From Mycolicibacterium aromaticivorans JS19b1 = JCM 16368 (GTDB lineage: Bacteria > Actinomycetota > Actinomycetes > Mycobacteriales > Mycobacteriaceae), in NCBI RefSeq assembly GCF_000559085.1, contig NZ_JALN02000001.1, forward strand, positions 5,146,001-5,210,000: a stretch of DNA of 64,000 nucleotides. Reading direction: 5' to 3'. A program made the position numbers and the translations under genes. The notes under the pieces were generated by a model. That model saw only the letters and a program-made list of their open reading frames with translations. It did no database searches and was not told the origin of the DNA. Below are positions 18,798-29,132 of the stretch, piece by piece (positions within the stretch are counted from its first letter, which is position 1; each line of letters opens with the position of its first letter).

Positions 18798-20264
18798 ATG
18801 GATCCTCGGACGCCGGTATTGGTCGCGGCGGGACAGATCAACCAGCGCGACGACGCGCAGATCGAACCCGTCGACCTGGTGGCTGCGGCCGCGCGCGAGG
18901 CCGCCGACCCGACGGTCTTGCAGGCCATCGACGCCATCCGGGTGGTCAACCTGCTGTCGTGGCGTTACCGCGACCCGGGTCTGCTGCTGGGCCAGCGAAT
19001 CGGCGCCCGCAATCCTTCGACCTACTACACCGGGGTGGGCGGCAACACGCCCCAGTCCCTGGTCAATCAGGCCTGCCTGGACATCCAGCAGGGTCGCGCC
19101 GAGGTCGTCCTGCTCGCCGGCGGCGAGACGTGGCGAAACCGAAAGCGTATGCAGGCCAACGGAATCAAGCCCCACTGGACCCGCCAGGGTGAGGATGTCG
19201 CAGTGCCGCCGGGCGCCGAGGACGAGGTTCCGATGTCCAGCCCCGCCGAAGAGCGCATCGGGCTGTTGCTGCCGTCGCACGTCTATCCGCTCTTCGAGCA
19301 GGCGCTGCGGATCTCGCGCGGCGAGAGTGTGGCCGATCATCAGCGCCGTGTCGCGGAGCTGTGGTCCCGGTTCAGCGCCGTGGCGGCGGACAATCCGCAG
19401 GCATGGGTCCGTGAGGCGCGCAGCGCCGAGGAGATCGGGCAGGCCGGTCCGGACAACCGGATGATCAGCTGGCCGTATCCGAAGCTGATGAACTCCAACA
19501 ACATGGTCAACCAGGCCGCCGTGGTCATCCTGTGCTCGGCCGAGAAGGCTGCCGCGTTGCAGATCCCGCGCGATCAGTGGGTCTTTCCCTACGCGGGCAC
19601 CGACTCGCATGACACCTACTCGGTGGCCGAACGCCACGAGTTGCACCGGTCACCCGCGATCAGGATCGCCGGGCGCCGCGCGCTCGAACTCGCCGGAGTC
19701 GGCGTCGACGACCTGGCCCACATCGACGTCTACTCGTGCTTCCCGTCGGCGGTGCAGGTGGCCGCGGGCGAACTGGGCCTGGCCACCGACGACCCGCAGC
19801 GGCCGTTGACCGTCACCGGCGGACTGACCTTCGCCGGCGGCCCGTGGAACAACTACGTCATGCACTCCATCGCCACCATGGCCGGGTTGTTGCGCGACGA
19901 CCCCGCGGCCTACGGCCTCATCACCGCCAACGGCGGCTTCCTCACCAAGCACAGCTTCGGTGTGTACAGCGCGACCCCGCCGCCGGCGGCGTTCCGCTGG
20001 GAGGACGTCCAGTCCGAGGTCGACCGCGAACCCACCCGTACCGCAGTGGTCGAATGGGAGGGCGAGGGCACCGTCGAGTCCTGGACAACCCCGTTCGATC
20101 GCGACGGCCGTCCGGAGAAGGCGTTCCTGGCGGTGCGGACCCCCGACGACTCCCGCGCGATGGCCGTAATCGACGACGCCGAGGCGGCGGCGGTCACCGT
20201 GGCCGAAGACATCGCCGGCGCCAAGGTCCGGGTGCATGCCGACGGCCGGGCCACCCTGTCCTGA
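18798..20264 (+). CDS. Thiolase-like acetyl-CoA acetyltransferase family protein
   Basis: A 488-residue thiolase-superfamily protein of the long actinobacterial type. The N-terminus RTPVLVAAGQINQR and the segment NQACLDIQQGRAEVVLLAGGE near residue 95 fit the thiolase fold. Later marks are VYSCFPSAVQVAAGELG near residue 312 and NGGFLTKHSFGVYS near residue 378. These proteins act on acyl-CoA or sterol-type substrates, but whether this one is catalytic is not settled. TAGGGG sits six bases before the ATG. An inverted repeat (TTGAC/GTCAA, 18755-18768 region) upstream could be an operator. It corresponds to Rv1867. Confidence 0.8.
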   Translation: MDPRTPVLVAAGQINQRDDAQIEPVDLVAAAAREAADPTVLQAIDAIRVVNLLSWRYRDPGLLLGQRIGARNPSTYYTGVGGNTPQSLVNQACLDIQQGRAEVVLLAGGETWRNRKRMQANGIKPHWTRQGEDVAVPPGAEDEVPMSSPAEERIGLLLPSHVYPLFEQALRISRGESVADHQRRVAELWSRFSAVAADNPQAWVREARSAEEIGQAGPDNRMISWPYPKLMNSNNMVNQAAVVILCSAEKAAALQIPRDQWVFPYAGTDSHDTYSVAERHELHRSPAIRIAGRRALELAGVGVDDLAHIDVYSCFPSAVQVAAGELGLATDDPQRPLTVTGGLTFAGGPWNNYVMHSIATMAGLLRDDPAAYGLITANGGFLTKHSFGVYSATPPPAAFRWEDVQSEVDREPTRTAVVEWEGEGTVESWTTPFDRDGRPEKAFLAVRTPDDSRAMAVIDDAEAAAVTVAEDIAGAKVRVHADGRATLS

Positions 20265-20351
20265 TCCGCTTCTGCCTTGGGGAGAAAACGGCGATCTTTT
20301 CCCTGTGACCTGCTTACAGTCGAAGGTCGATGGAGGAACTAGGGGCGTGGC

Positions 20352-22688
20352 ATGCGGATCTTGCTCACCGAAGTCACCGGAGAGCTAGGTCGCGCCCTCG
20401 CCCAGAGTCTGCTGGCTACGGGCCATGATGTGTACGGCATCGCCGAGCGTCCGCACCGCTACCTCGATCCGGGCGTCGAATTCATCGCCGCGACGCTGAG
20501 CCACCCGGTGCTGTACCGATTGGCCGAGTTGGCCGATGTGGTCGTCCCGTTGCCCGCCGAAGGGCGTGACCTGACCCGCCCCGCCGATGTCGCCCGTGTC
20601 TGTGACGCCGCCGCCCGCGGCGGTGCGCGGATTGTGTTCCCGTCCCTGTCCGTGCTGGCCCCGACTGGCTCTCAACAGGTGGAAGACCTGGTCAGCACCG
20701 GCTGGGCGCCGAACCTGGTGGTGCGCATCGCCGCGCCGATGGGCCGCCAGTGCGACGGCTTGGTCTGCCGCTCGGTCGCGGCCGTGCTGGATGCCGACGC
20801 CACCGGACCGCTTCATGTGCTGCACGTCGACGACCTGATCCGGTTCCTGGTTCTCGCTGTCGGAACCGACCGCACCGGTGTCGTCGACCTGGGTGGGGTC
20901 GACACCACCACCGTCGTCTCCGCGGCCCGGCTCCTCGGTGGGGTGGACCCGCGACCCAGGGTGCGCGGTGTGCCTGGCTGGCCGCAGCTGTGTGCGCCGC
21001 TCGACCTGGAACGGCTGCGAACCGAGTGGGGCTTCGAATGCGGCTGGGGCGCAAGCGATGCCGTCGCCGACACGGTACGTGGGCTTCAGGGCCGCAAGAT
21101 CAGCGTGGCCGGCGCGATCGCGGTAAGCGGGCGAGTCCCGTTGCCCGTCACCGCCGTTCCGCGGGCGGGTGGCGTCAGCGCCGCACCCGAGGGTATCGAC
21201 GGCGAACTCGATGACCGGATCGACCCGCGTTTCCCGGTGTTCGTGGCAGGCCCGCTGAGTGAAGCCACGGCGGGCCCGCTCACCCCGATGTCGCTGGATC
21301 TCCATCTGGGCGGCTTGCGGCTCGCCGGCCGGTCGTTGGCCGCTCTGCTGGATCTGCGCGGCGCGGTCGCCGGCGAATGGGAGAGCCGTCTATTCGCGTC
21401 TTTCGGCCACCGGATCTATCTGGGCGCTTCGGCCCTCGCGGCCGCCGAGCCCCGACTTCCGGCCCGTGCGGCCGTTCTCTCGCGGCGATTGCGCGCCGCC
21501 GCTGACGTGCCGACGCCGGGCCCGGCTGCGCTCGTCACGGTCACCGGCGCCATGTCGGCGAGCCGTCTGCAGGCCAGCGCACGCATGTTCGGCCGCCACC
21601 TGCGGGCCTACCGCGACGCCGCCGACGCCGAACGGCGCGACACCGCCAAGCTCGAGCTGCTGCGCGATGCCCAGCTCGATGCCCGAATCCGGTTGCTGTG
21701 CAGCCGAATTCACGAGGGATGGACCCTGAGCGCGCTTGCGGTCGTGCTCGCCGAGGTGGCCCCGGCGCAACTGGGCGGGGCGGATCAGCCGGTGAGCGTC
21801 AGCGCCGAGGTCGCGTCGCTGGCGCGGGTGCTGCGCGCCCATCCATACGCGCGCGCCGCGTTGGAGGCCGGCGATATGGCGGCCACCCGCACCGGCGCGC
21901 CGATGCTGGCGAGTGCGTTCGCCGCGGCGCTGGCCCATCTGGGGCACCGCGGGCCGGGGGCCGTCGAGCTCGCGACGTCGGTGCTCGGTGATCGTCCCGA
22001 CGCACTGCTTGCGGCGGCCACCCGGGTTCGCGATTCAGGAGCCGACGACCCCGTGGCGGTTCCCGCCGCTGCGGCCTGCCGGGTAGTGGCCTATGACACC
22101 ACCCTGCGGTACACCCATCAGCTTCGGCTCGCGGTGCGGGAATTGGGCCGCCGGCTGGTGGCGGCGGACAAGATCGCGGTGCTCGACGACATCTTCGAGT
22201 TGACCATCGACGAGGCACTGGCCGTGCCCGCCGACACCCGGTTGCGCATCAAACGCCGCATCGCCGAACGCGAGCGATTGCAGGCCGTGCGGCTGCCTGC
22301 CGTCATCGACGGTGCCTGGACACCGGTCGCCGCAGCCGAACCCGCGCGGGCCGGCGACGAGCTGCACGGAACCGGACTGTTCCCCGGCGTCGTGGAAGGC
22401 ACGGTCCGGGTGGTCGATTCGGCGGCCGACGCCGGGCTGGGCGCGGCGGAAATCGCCGTGGTCTCCGCAGCCGACCTCGACGCGGTGGCGCTGCTGGGTA
22501 CACCCGCCGCGGTGCTGACCGACGGCGGTGCCACGCTGGGTGATGTGGGCATCTTCGCCGCCGGCTTCGGTGTTCCGTTCGTCGCCGGGGTCGCCGCGGG
22601 GTTGTCTACCGGCATGCAGGTCCGGGTCGACGCCTCGGCGGGTCAGGTCACGGTGCTGGCACCTGCCTGCGACGTGGCGCGGGTGTGA
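20352..22688 (+). CDS. NAD-dependent epimerase-like / PEP-utilizing mobile-domain fusion protein
   Basis: A 778-residue multidomain protein. The N-terminus (residues 1-about 230) is an extended-SDR/epimerase-like domain (RILLTEVTGELGRAL), with a degenerate glycine motif. The middle (about 290-640) is helical and resembles no enzyme I can name. The C-terminal about 100 residues look like the swivelling phosphohistidine domain of PEP-utilizing enzymes (GLFPGVVEGTVRVV, then TDGGATLGDVGIFAAGFGVPFVAG). The His that normally carries phosphate in GGxxSH is replaced (GGATLGD), so phosphotransfer is unlikely. It corresponds in position to Rv1868. Function unknown; fusion architecture is confident, role is not. 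Confidence 0.7.
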   Translation: MRILLTEVTGELGRALAQSLLATGHDVYGIAERPHRYLDPGVEFIAATLSHPVLYRLAELADVVVPLPAEGRDLTRPADVARVCDAAARGGARIVFPSLSVLAPTGSQQVEDLVSTGWAPNLVVRIAAPMGRQCDGLVCRSVAAVLDADATGPLHVLHVDDLIRFLVLAVGTDRTGVVDLGGVDTTTVVSAARLLGGVDPRPRVRGVPGWPQLCAPLDLERLRTEWGFECGWGASDAVADTVRGLQGRKISVAGAIAVSGRVPLPVTAVPRAGGVSAAPEGIDGELDDRIDPRFPVFVAGPLSEATAGPLTPMSLDLHLGGLRLAGRSLAALLDLRGAVAGEWESRLFASFGHRIYLGASALAAAEPRLPARAAVLSRRLRAAADVPTPGPAALVTVTGAMSASRLQASARMFGRHLRAYRDAADAERRDTAKLELLRDAQLDARIRLLCSRIHEGWTLSALAVVLAEVAPAQLGGADQPVSVSAEVASLARVLRAHPYARAALEAGDMAATRTGAPMLASAFAAALAHLGHRGPGAVELATSVLGDRPDALLAAATRVRDSGADDPVAVPAAAACRVVAYDTTLRYTHQLRLAVRELGRRLVAADKIAVLDDIFELTIDEALAVPADTRLRIKRRIAERERLQAVRLPAVIDGAWTPVAAAEPARAGDELHGTGLFPGVVEGTVRVVDSAADAGLGAAEIAVVSAADLDAVALLGTPAAVLTDGGATLGDVGIFAAGFGVPFVAGVAAGLSTGMQVRVDASAGQVTVLAPACDVARV

Positions 22689-22707
22689 CGCGGTATACCG
22701 TGGCCCG

Positions 22708-23454
22708 GTGATGTGGCGGACCATAGCGACGTTCTCGGCACTGTGGTGGGTGCTGATCGCCGCCCCGGCGCTGATCGCCACCCGGTTACTCGACCATGCC
22801 GGCGCCACTTCGGCCAAAGGCTGGGTGCTCGGTGTCTGGCTCGGCGGTTACGTCGCGCAGTTCGTTGTGTTCCTGGCGATTTCGCGCCGGTCACCGCGTC
22901 CGGCGTTGCTTGGCTGGGTGATCGCCTCGACGGTGCCGTGGGCCGCCGACTGGACGACCCCGTTGTCGGTGTGGTGGTTGGCGCTGTGGAGCACCGTCGT
23001 CCTCGGCTACGCCGCGTGGCTGGTTGTTGCCGTGTCTCGGGTGGATCAGTTGCGCAGCGCCGGGGTGTCCGCCACAGGTGTCGTGCTGGAGGTCATCAGG
23101 CCGACGTTCAACGTAGTGGTCAACAAGGATGCCAGCCGCCGCGTGCTGCGGCTGCGCATCGAAAGCTCCGACGGTGCAACACCTTACGAGGCCAGGGTGG
23201 CGGCGACGTTCACCTTGGGTGAGCTGCCCGAGGCCGACGACCGGGTGTCGGTGCGGATCGATCCGGCTCGCCCGCAACTCGTCGAACTCATCGACGACGA
23301 GCCGATTGTTCGGGCCGCGCCGCAGCGGGACGACCTGCCGCCCGAGCTGGCCGAGCGACTGCAGACGTTGAAGACCATGCGCGACCGCGGCGACCTCACC
23401 GACACCGAATTCGCCACGGCGCGACAACGACTACTCGAATCACCCGCCGAGTAG
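22708..23454 (+). CDS. Membrane protein with C-terminal SHOCT domain
   Basis: A 248-residue protein with an N-terminal block of four hydrophobic helices (to about residue 115), a soluble beta-rich middle (NVVVNKDASRRVLRLRIESSDG) and a C-terminal SHOCT motif, LQTLKTMRDRGDLTDTEFATARQRLL. SHOCT is a short oligomerisation or tethering motif. Start is GTG 22708 or ATG 22711; a TATACC element lies 8 bases before the GTG, suggesting a short or absent leader. It follows the epimerase fusion by 20 bases. It is convergent with the DUF72 gene and overlaps its end by about 15 bases. Function unknown. Confidence 0.72.
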   Translation: MMWRTIATFSALWWVLIAAPALIATRLLDHAGATSAKGWVLGVWLGGYVAQFVVFLAISRRSPRPALLGWVIASTVPWAADWTTPLSVWWLALWSTVVLGYAAWLVVAVSRVDQLRSAGVSATGVVLEVIRPTFNVVVNKDASRRVLRLRIESSDGATPYEARVAATFTLGELPEADDRVSVRIDPARPQLVELIDDEPIVRAAPQRDDLPPELAERLQTLKTMRDRGDLTDTEFATARQRLLESPAE

Positions 23455-24168
23455 TTCGCGCAGCCGCAGCGCGTTCCGGACGGCGTGACCCTGGCCGTCG
23501 TTGTTGAAATAGACCAGCACCCGCCGGTCCTGATCCTGCCATTCCCGGATCCGGTCGGCCCACCAGTTCAGGTCGTCCTCGGTGTAGTCGCCTGCGTAGA
23601 TGGGCGCGGTGTCGGGGCCGTGCATGCGCACGTAGACCAGATCGGTGGTGGCGCGCAGCACGCACGGCATACCGGGCCCGCTGATCACCACGTAGGCGGC
23701 GCGGTAGCGCTCCAGGAGCTCGTAGACGCGCGGGTCGTCCCAGGACGGGTGGCGCATCTCGAGGGCAACCCGGATCCAATCGGGGATCAGCGACAGGAAG
23801 TAGGCCAGCCGGGCGTCGTCGCGTTCGACGTCGGGATGCAACTGGACCAGCACCGCCTCCCGCTTGTCACCGAGCGCCCGCTGGCAGCGTTCCAGCCGGT
23901 CGATCCAGGGTTCGGGGTTGTTCAGTCGCCGGTAGTGGCTCAGGCCGCGGTGCGCCTTGACCGTCATGGTGAATCCGTCGGACAACCGGGTGCGCCAGCC
24001 TTCGAAGGTGGCGTCCTTGGGCCAGCGGTAAAAGCTGGCGTTGAGTTCGACGGTGTCGAACACCTCGGCGTAGCGGGCCAGTCGCTTGGCGACCGGCAGG
24101 CCGGGGCCGTACAGCACCGAATCCCAGTGGTCGTAGGACCACCCCGATGTGCCGATCCTGACGGTCAC
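23440..24168 (-). CDS. DUF72 (YecE-family) protein
   Basis: A 242-residue TIM-barrel protein. Family marks are VRIGTSGWSYDHW at the N-terminus, FDTVELNASFYRWP near residue 38, VKAHRGLSHYRRL near residue 70, EMRHPSW near residue 137, and YVRMHGPD near residue 179. The fold resembles xylose isomerase/endonuclease IV barrels but no activity is established. It lies 3 bases after the EndoIII-like gene on the same strand, suggesting an operon, perhaps linked to DNA or nucleotide chemistry; that link is inference. Confidence 0.85.
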   Translation of the reverse strand: MTVRIGTSGWSYDHWDSVLYGPGLPVAKRLARYAEVFDTVELNASFYRWPKDATFEGWRTRLSDGFTMTVKAHRGLSHYRRLNNPEPWIDRLERCQRALGDKREAVLVQLHPDVERDDARLAYFLSLIPDWIRVALEMRHPSWDDPRVYELLERYRAAYVVISGPGMPCVLRATTDLVYVRMHGPDTAPIYAGDYTEDDLNWWADRIREWQDQDRRVLVYFNNDGQGHAVRNALRLRELLGG

Positions 24169-24171
24169 GCG

Positions 24172-24813
24172 TCAGCCGGCGATGCGCTGCCGCACGTCGT
24201 CGTCCAGGGAGACCCGCACCAGGCCTGCCGCGAGCGGCGCGATCGCCCGGCCGGTGAGGGCAGCCAGTCTGTGGGCGTCGCGGGGGAGACCGAGTTGCTC
24301 GGCGCTGTCCAGCGAGCGCTTGTCGAAGTAGGGCCGCACCCACGGCCAGACGTCTTGGACCTCGCGCAGGAAGATGTCGGATCCGGTGTCCCCGATTCCG
24401 GTGAACTGTTTGAGCGCCTGCTTGGCATTCTTCACGTCGGGCTTGGTGACGCGTGCGAGGGTGCGCAGGTCGTTGCGGTAGTCGTCGTTGACCCTGGTCG
24501 CGAGCTCGGTCAACCGCGACGCCGAACTCTCGTCGTAGCGCACGTAGTTGGCACGGGCGAAGGCCTCGATCATGGTCTGCCGGTTGGCCGCCATCACGGC
24601 ACGCGGTGTGCGCAATCCGGCCCGGAACAGTTCCCGGGCGGCGTGCATCGCGATGGCGGCATCGATCGGCTTACTGGCCAGCATGCACAGCACCAGCAGC
24701 TGGAATAGCGGCATCGGGGTGTCCCGCAAGGTGATTCCCGCTTCCGCGGCATAGGTTTTGCCCGCATGCTGACGAAGGCGCTGAATGAGGCGCCGGGCCT
24801 CCGAATCATCCAT
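24172..24813 (-). CDS. Endonuclease III-like HhH-GPD protein
   Basis: A 213-residue helical protein. The helix-hairpin-helix is seen as LKQFTGIGDTGSDIFLREV near residue 137, and the fold matches the endonuclease III/HhH-GPD superfamily. The Fe-S cluster cysteines of true EndoIII are absent at the C-terminus. A Lys upstream of the hairpin (KNAKQALKQF) could be catalytic but this is not certain. It lies directly upstream of the DUF72 gene. The role is probably DNA base repair or a degenerate relative. Confidence 0.7.
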   Translation of the reverse strand: MDDSEARRLIQRLRQHAGKTYAAEAGITLRDTPMPLFQLLVLCMLASKPIDAAIAMHAARELFRAGLRTPRAVMAANRQTMIEAFARANYVRYDESSASRLTELATRVNDDYRNDLRTLARVTKPDVKNAKQALKQFTGIGDTGSDIFLREVQDVWPWVRPYFDKRSLDSAEQLGLPRDAHRLAALTGRAIAPLAAGLVRVSLDDDVRQRIAG

Positions 24814-24959
24814 CTGCCAGGCGATACCCGTCCAGTGGTTCGACGAAACGATGTGTCATTGTGGTGTCAGACATTCTCATTGCTCAACGCCGCACCGGAA
24901 ACGCCCACCGGGTTGGTCATGCACGCGACAAGCCCGGGTCACCGGGGTTGGTTCCCGCG

Positions 24960-25292
24960 CTACTTCGGTGGCAGGGATTTCGCGTAATCGACGCCGCGGG
25001 TGACCCAGCCCTGCAGCTGACGCTTCGTCCGCACCCCGGCGTCACCGATCCGGATCCAGCCGCGAGTTTCCCTCCCCGCCATGATCATCGGTGCGGTGTG
25101 TTCGCGTTCCAGCAGGCCGGCGGTGTCCTCCGGCGGCACTCGCACCATGAGGCCGCCCTGGCCGCTGGCGCACACGGCCATGTTGCCGTTGATCAGGAAC
25201 GCCAGTCCGCCGAACATCCGCTTCTCGTCGACGCCGTGTTCGGTGGTGAGCAGTTCCCGCAGGCGGTTCGCGAGATCTTCGTCGTAGGCCAT
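24960..25292 (-). CDS. TfoX/Sxy N-terminal-domain protein
   Basis: A 110-residue protein matching the N-terminal domain of TfoX/Sxy: MAYDEDLANRLRELL start, EKRMFGGLAFLINGNMAVC near residue 24, MVRVPPED near residue 50, and RGWIRI near residue 78. In gammaproteobacteria Sxy controls competence. Stand-alone N-domains in actinobacteria have no proven role. The gene ends about 145 bases from the EndoIII-like gene, and the lon terminator hairpin lies upstream of its start. Confidence 0.8.
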   Translation of the reverse strand: MAYDEDLANRLRELLTTEHGVDEKRMFGGLAFLINGNMAVCASGQGGLMVRVPPEDTAGLLEREHTAPMIMAGRETRGWIRIGDAGVRTKRQLQGWVTRGVDYAKSLPPK

Positions 25293-25316
25293 AGCCAGAA
25301 GCTACTACGCCCGGCG

Positions 25317-25362
25317 GACACAAAATCGCCCCAATTCAGCTGAAAAGGGGCGACTTTGTGTC
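25317..25362. terminator. Bidirectional long hairpin at the end of lon
   Basis: Arms GACACAAA/TTTGTGTC and TCGCCCC/GGGGCGA make a 15-pair stem with a one-base mismatch. The loop itself contains a self-complementary TTCAGCTGAA. On the minus strand it lies just after the lon stop codon (25373). Confidence 0.85.
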
Positions 25363-25372
25363 TGGTCGCGCG

Positions 25373-27706
25373 TCAGGCCGCCGCAGTGGCCGCCTCGGTT
25401 GCCGGCTCCAACGCCTGCGCGACGATGTCGGCGACATCCGTCATCGGCTTCACGGTCAGCGCCTCGAGCACCTCTGCCGGGACGTCGTCCAGGTCGGCCT
25501 CGTTGCGCTGCGGGATGAAAACCGTTGACAGCCCTGCCCGTTGCGCGGCCAGCAGCTTCTGCTTCACACCGCCGATGGGCAGTACCCGGCCGTTCAGGGT
25601 GACCTCGCCGGTCATCCCGACATCCGAGCGGACCTGCCGTCCGGTGGCCATGGACACCAGCGCGGTGACCATCGTGACGCCGGCGGACGGACCATCCTTC
25701 GGCACCGCGCCGGCCGGCACGTGCACGTGGATCTTGCGGTTCAGCGCTGCGGGGTCCACGCCCAGCTCCTCGGCGTGGCTACGGACATAGGACAGCGCGA
25801 TCTGCGCCGACTCCTTCATCACGTCGCCCAGCTGACCGGTCAGAATCAGAGCCGACTCGCCGACCCCCTCCGATCCGGGTGACCCGGCTTCGATGTAGAG
25901 CACATCGCCGCCCAGGCCCGTCACCGCCAGTCCGGTCGCCACGCCCGGCACGGCGGTACGCTCCGCCGATTCCGGGGTGAACCGCGGACGGCCAAGGTAG
26001 CCAACCAGATCCGGCTCATCAATGGTCAGCGGCTCGTCGGAGGCAGCCAGCTTGGTCGTCGCCTTACGCAACGCCTTGGCCAGCAGCCGCTCGAACTGCC
26101 GCACACCGGGCTCCCGGGTGTAGTCCGCGGCGATCTTGCGCAGCGCCGCGTCGGTGACCGTGACCTCCTCGGGCGTCAGCGCCGCGCGGTCGCGCTGCCG
26201 GGGCAGCAGGTACTCGCGGGCGATGGCCACCTTGTCGTCCTCGGTGTAGCCGTCGATCTGCAACAACTCCATGCGGTCCAGCAGGGCCGAAGGAATGTTC
26301 TCGATCACGTTGGCCGTGGCCAGGAACACCACGTCGGACAGATCCAGATCCAGGTCCAGGTAGTGGTCGCGGAACGTGTGGTTCTGAGCGGGGTCCAGGA
26401 CCTCCAACAGCGCGGCCGACGGGTCGCCCCGGTAGTCGGAGCCGACCTTGTCTATCTCGTCGAGCAGCACGACCGGGTTCATCGAACCGGCCTCGCCGAT
26501 CGCCCGGACGATCCGGCCGGGCAGTGCGCCGACGTAGGTACGCCGGTGCCCGCGGATCTCGGCCTCGTCGCGCACGCCACCGAGGGCGACGCGAACGAAC
26601 TTGCGGCCCAACGCCCGTGCCACGCTCTCACCCAGTGACGTCTTGCCGACGCCGGGCGGCCCGGCCAGCACCATCACGGCACCGGAGCCCCGGCCGCCGA
26701 CGACCTGCAGACCGCGCTGGGCGCGACGGGAGCGAACGGCCAGGTACTCGACGATGCGGTCCTTGACGTCGTCCAGCCCATGATGGTCGGCATCCAGGAT
26801 GTCGCGGGCCGCCGTCAGATCGGTCGAGTCCTCGGTGCGGGTGTTCCACGGCAGGTCCAGGACGGTGTCCAGCCAGGTGCGGATCCAGCCGCCCTCCGGG
26901 CTCTGCTCGCTGGAGCGTTCCAGCTTGCCGACCTCACGCAACGCGGCCTCCCGGACCTTCTCGGGCAGATCGGCCGCCTCGACACGGGCCCGATAATCGT
27001 CGGATCCGTCGGGCTCGCCTTCGCCCAATTCCTTACGGATGGCGTTGAGCTGTTGGCGCAGCAGGAACTCCTTCTGCGTCTTCTCCATGCCGTCGCGCAC
27101 GTCCTCGGCGATCTTGTCGTTGACTTCGACTTCGGCCAGCAGGTCGCCGGTCCACTCGATCAGGACCTGCAGGCGGGCGGCCACGTCCTCGGTCTCCAGC
27201 AGCTGACGCTTCTGGACGTCGGACAGGTACGACGCGTAGCCGGCGGTGTCGGCCAGCGCCGACGGGTCGGTGATCTTGTTGACCACGTCGACGATCTGCC
27301 AGGCCTCGCGGCGCTGCAGCATCGCCAGCAGCAGCTTCTTGTACTCCGCGGCGAGTGCCTTGGTGTCCTCGGTCGGCTCGGCCGCCGTTATCTCGTCGAC
27401 CTCGACCCACAGCGCCGCGCCCGGCCCGGTGGTTCCGGAGCCGATGTGGGCGCGGCTCTCGCCGCGCACGACGGCAGCGGCTCCGCCGCCGGGGATGCGG
27501 CCCACCTGCACGATCGACGCGATCACGCCGTAGGTGGGGTAGCGATCGTCCAGGCGCGGGGCGATCAAGAGCTTGCCGGTCGGGGTGGCCTGCGCCGCGT
27601 CCACCGCGGCACGCGCGGCGTCGTCGAGTTCGATCGGCACCACCATTCCCGGCAGCACAATCGGCTCGCTGACAAACAGGACCGGCACAGATTTGGCTTC
27701 AGCCAT
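25373..27706 (-). CDS. lon: ATP-dependent protease Lon (endopeptidase La)
   Basis: A 777-residue serine protease of protein quality control. The N-terminal substrate-binding domain runs from VPVLFVSEPIVLPGMV to about residue 200, and the AAA+ domain has Walker A GPPGVGKT near residue 355 and Walker B VVLLDEIDK near residue 416. The protease domain has the catalytic Ser in KDGPSAGVTM near residue 680, with the partner Lys about 45 residues later. The ATG at 27706 has GGAGG upstream; the TTG one codon earlier is less likely. M. tuberculosis lacks Lon while fast-growing mycobacteria keep it, so its presence argues for a fast grower. Confidence 0.95.
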   Translation of the reverse strand: MAEAKSVPVLFVSEPIVLPGMVVPIELDDAARAAVDAAQATPTGKLLIAPRLDDRYPTYGVIASIVQVGRIPGGGAAAVVRGESRAHIGSGTTGPGAALWVEVDEITAAEPTEDTKALAAEYKKLLLAMLQRREAWQIVDVVNKITDPSALADTAGYASYLSDVQKRQLLETEDVAARLQVLIEWTGDLLAEVEVNDKIAEDVRDGMEKTQKEFLLRQQLNAIRKELGEGEPDGSDDYRARVEAADLPEKVREAALREVGKLERSSEQSPEGGWIRTWLDTVLDLPWNTRTEDSTDLTAARDILDADHHGLDDVKDRIVEYLAVRSRRAQRGLQVVGGRGSGAVMVLAGPPGVGKTSLGESVARALGRKFVRVALGGVRDEAEIRGHRRTYVGALPGRIVRAIGEAGSMNPVVLLDEIDKVGSDYRGDPSAALLEVLDPAQNHTFRDHYLDLDLDLSDVVFLATANVIENIPSALLDRMELLQIDGYTEDDKVAIAREYLLPRQRDRAALTPEEVTVTDAALRKIAADYTREPGVRQFERLLAKALRKATTKLAASDEPLTIDEPDLVGYLGRPRFTPESAERTAVPGVATGLAVTGLGGDVLYIEAGSPGSEGVGESALILTGQLGDVMKESAQIALSYVRSHAEELGVDPAALNRKIHVHVPAGAVPKDGPSAGVTMVTALVSMATGRQVRSDVGMTGEVTLNGRVLPIGGVKQKLLAAQRAGLSTVFIPQRNEADLDDVPAEVLEALTVKPMTDVADIVAQALEPATEAATAAA

Positions 27707-27857
27707 CAATCCTCCAAAGTTCAGTCTGACCGACTCAACCTTGATCGATTCCAGTTTGTTCCCCCGCGCCGTCCCGCACCTGCGCCCAACGTCACCCGGG
27801 TGTCACGTTGGGCGTCGACTGTGACTCTGGAGTGGGGCTCGGCGGCGCACACAAAGC

Positions 27858-27894
27858 AGCGAGCCTGCCGCCGGGGGGTGGCGACAGGCTCGCT
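27858..27894 (-). terminator. Terminator after the antigen 85 gene
   Basis: AGCGAGCCTG and CAGGCTCGCT arms with an inner CCGCC/GGCG pairing form a GC-rich stem. On the minus strand it is followed by a short T-rich stretch (CTTTGT). It lies about 15 bases after the antigen 85 stop and before the lon promoter region. Confidence 0.8.
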
Positions 27895-27909
27895 GTTGTT
27901 CGGGGTCGA

Positions 27910-28971
<1,062 letters not shown>

Positions 28972-29120
28972 TCACGGTGCGTAGCGCGGACTCGGCACGC
29001 GCGGCGGTGTGGCATATCGCGGTTCGCTAACGATCAGGCGACGCGGGGGACTCGGGATGCGCAGCCCCGCAACGGCTTTGGCCTGGTCTCAATAACGGAA
29101 AGGTAACGCGACGGCAACGG

Positions 29121-29126
29121 TAGGGT
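29121..29126 (+). promoter_or_regulatory. Leaderless-type -10 element of the DUF1810 gene
   Basis: TAGGGT with six bases to the ATG at 29133 and no ribosome site. Confidence 0.5.
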
Positions 29127-29132
29127 CGAGGC

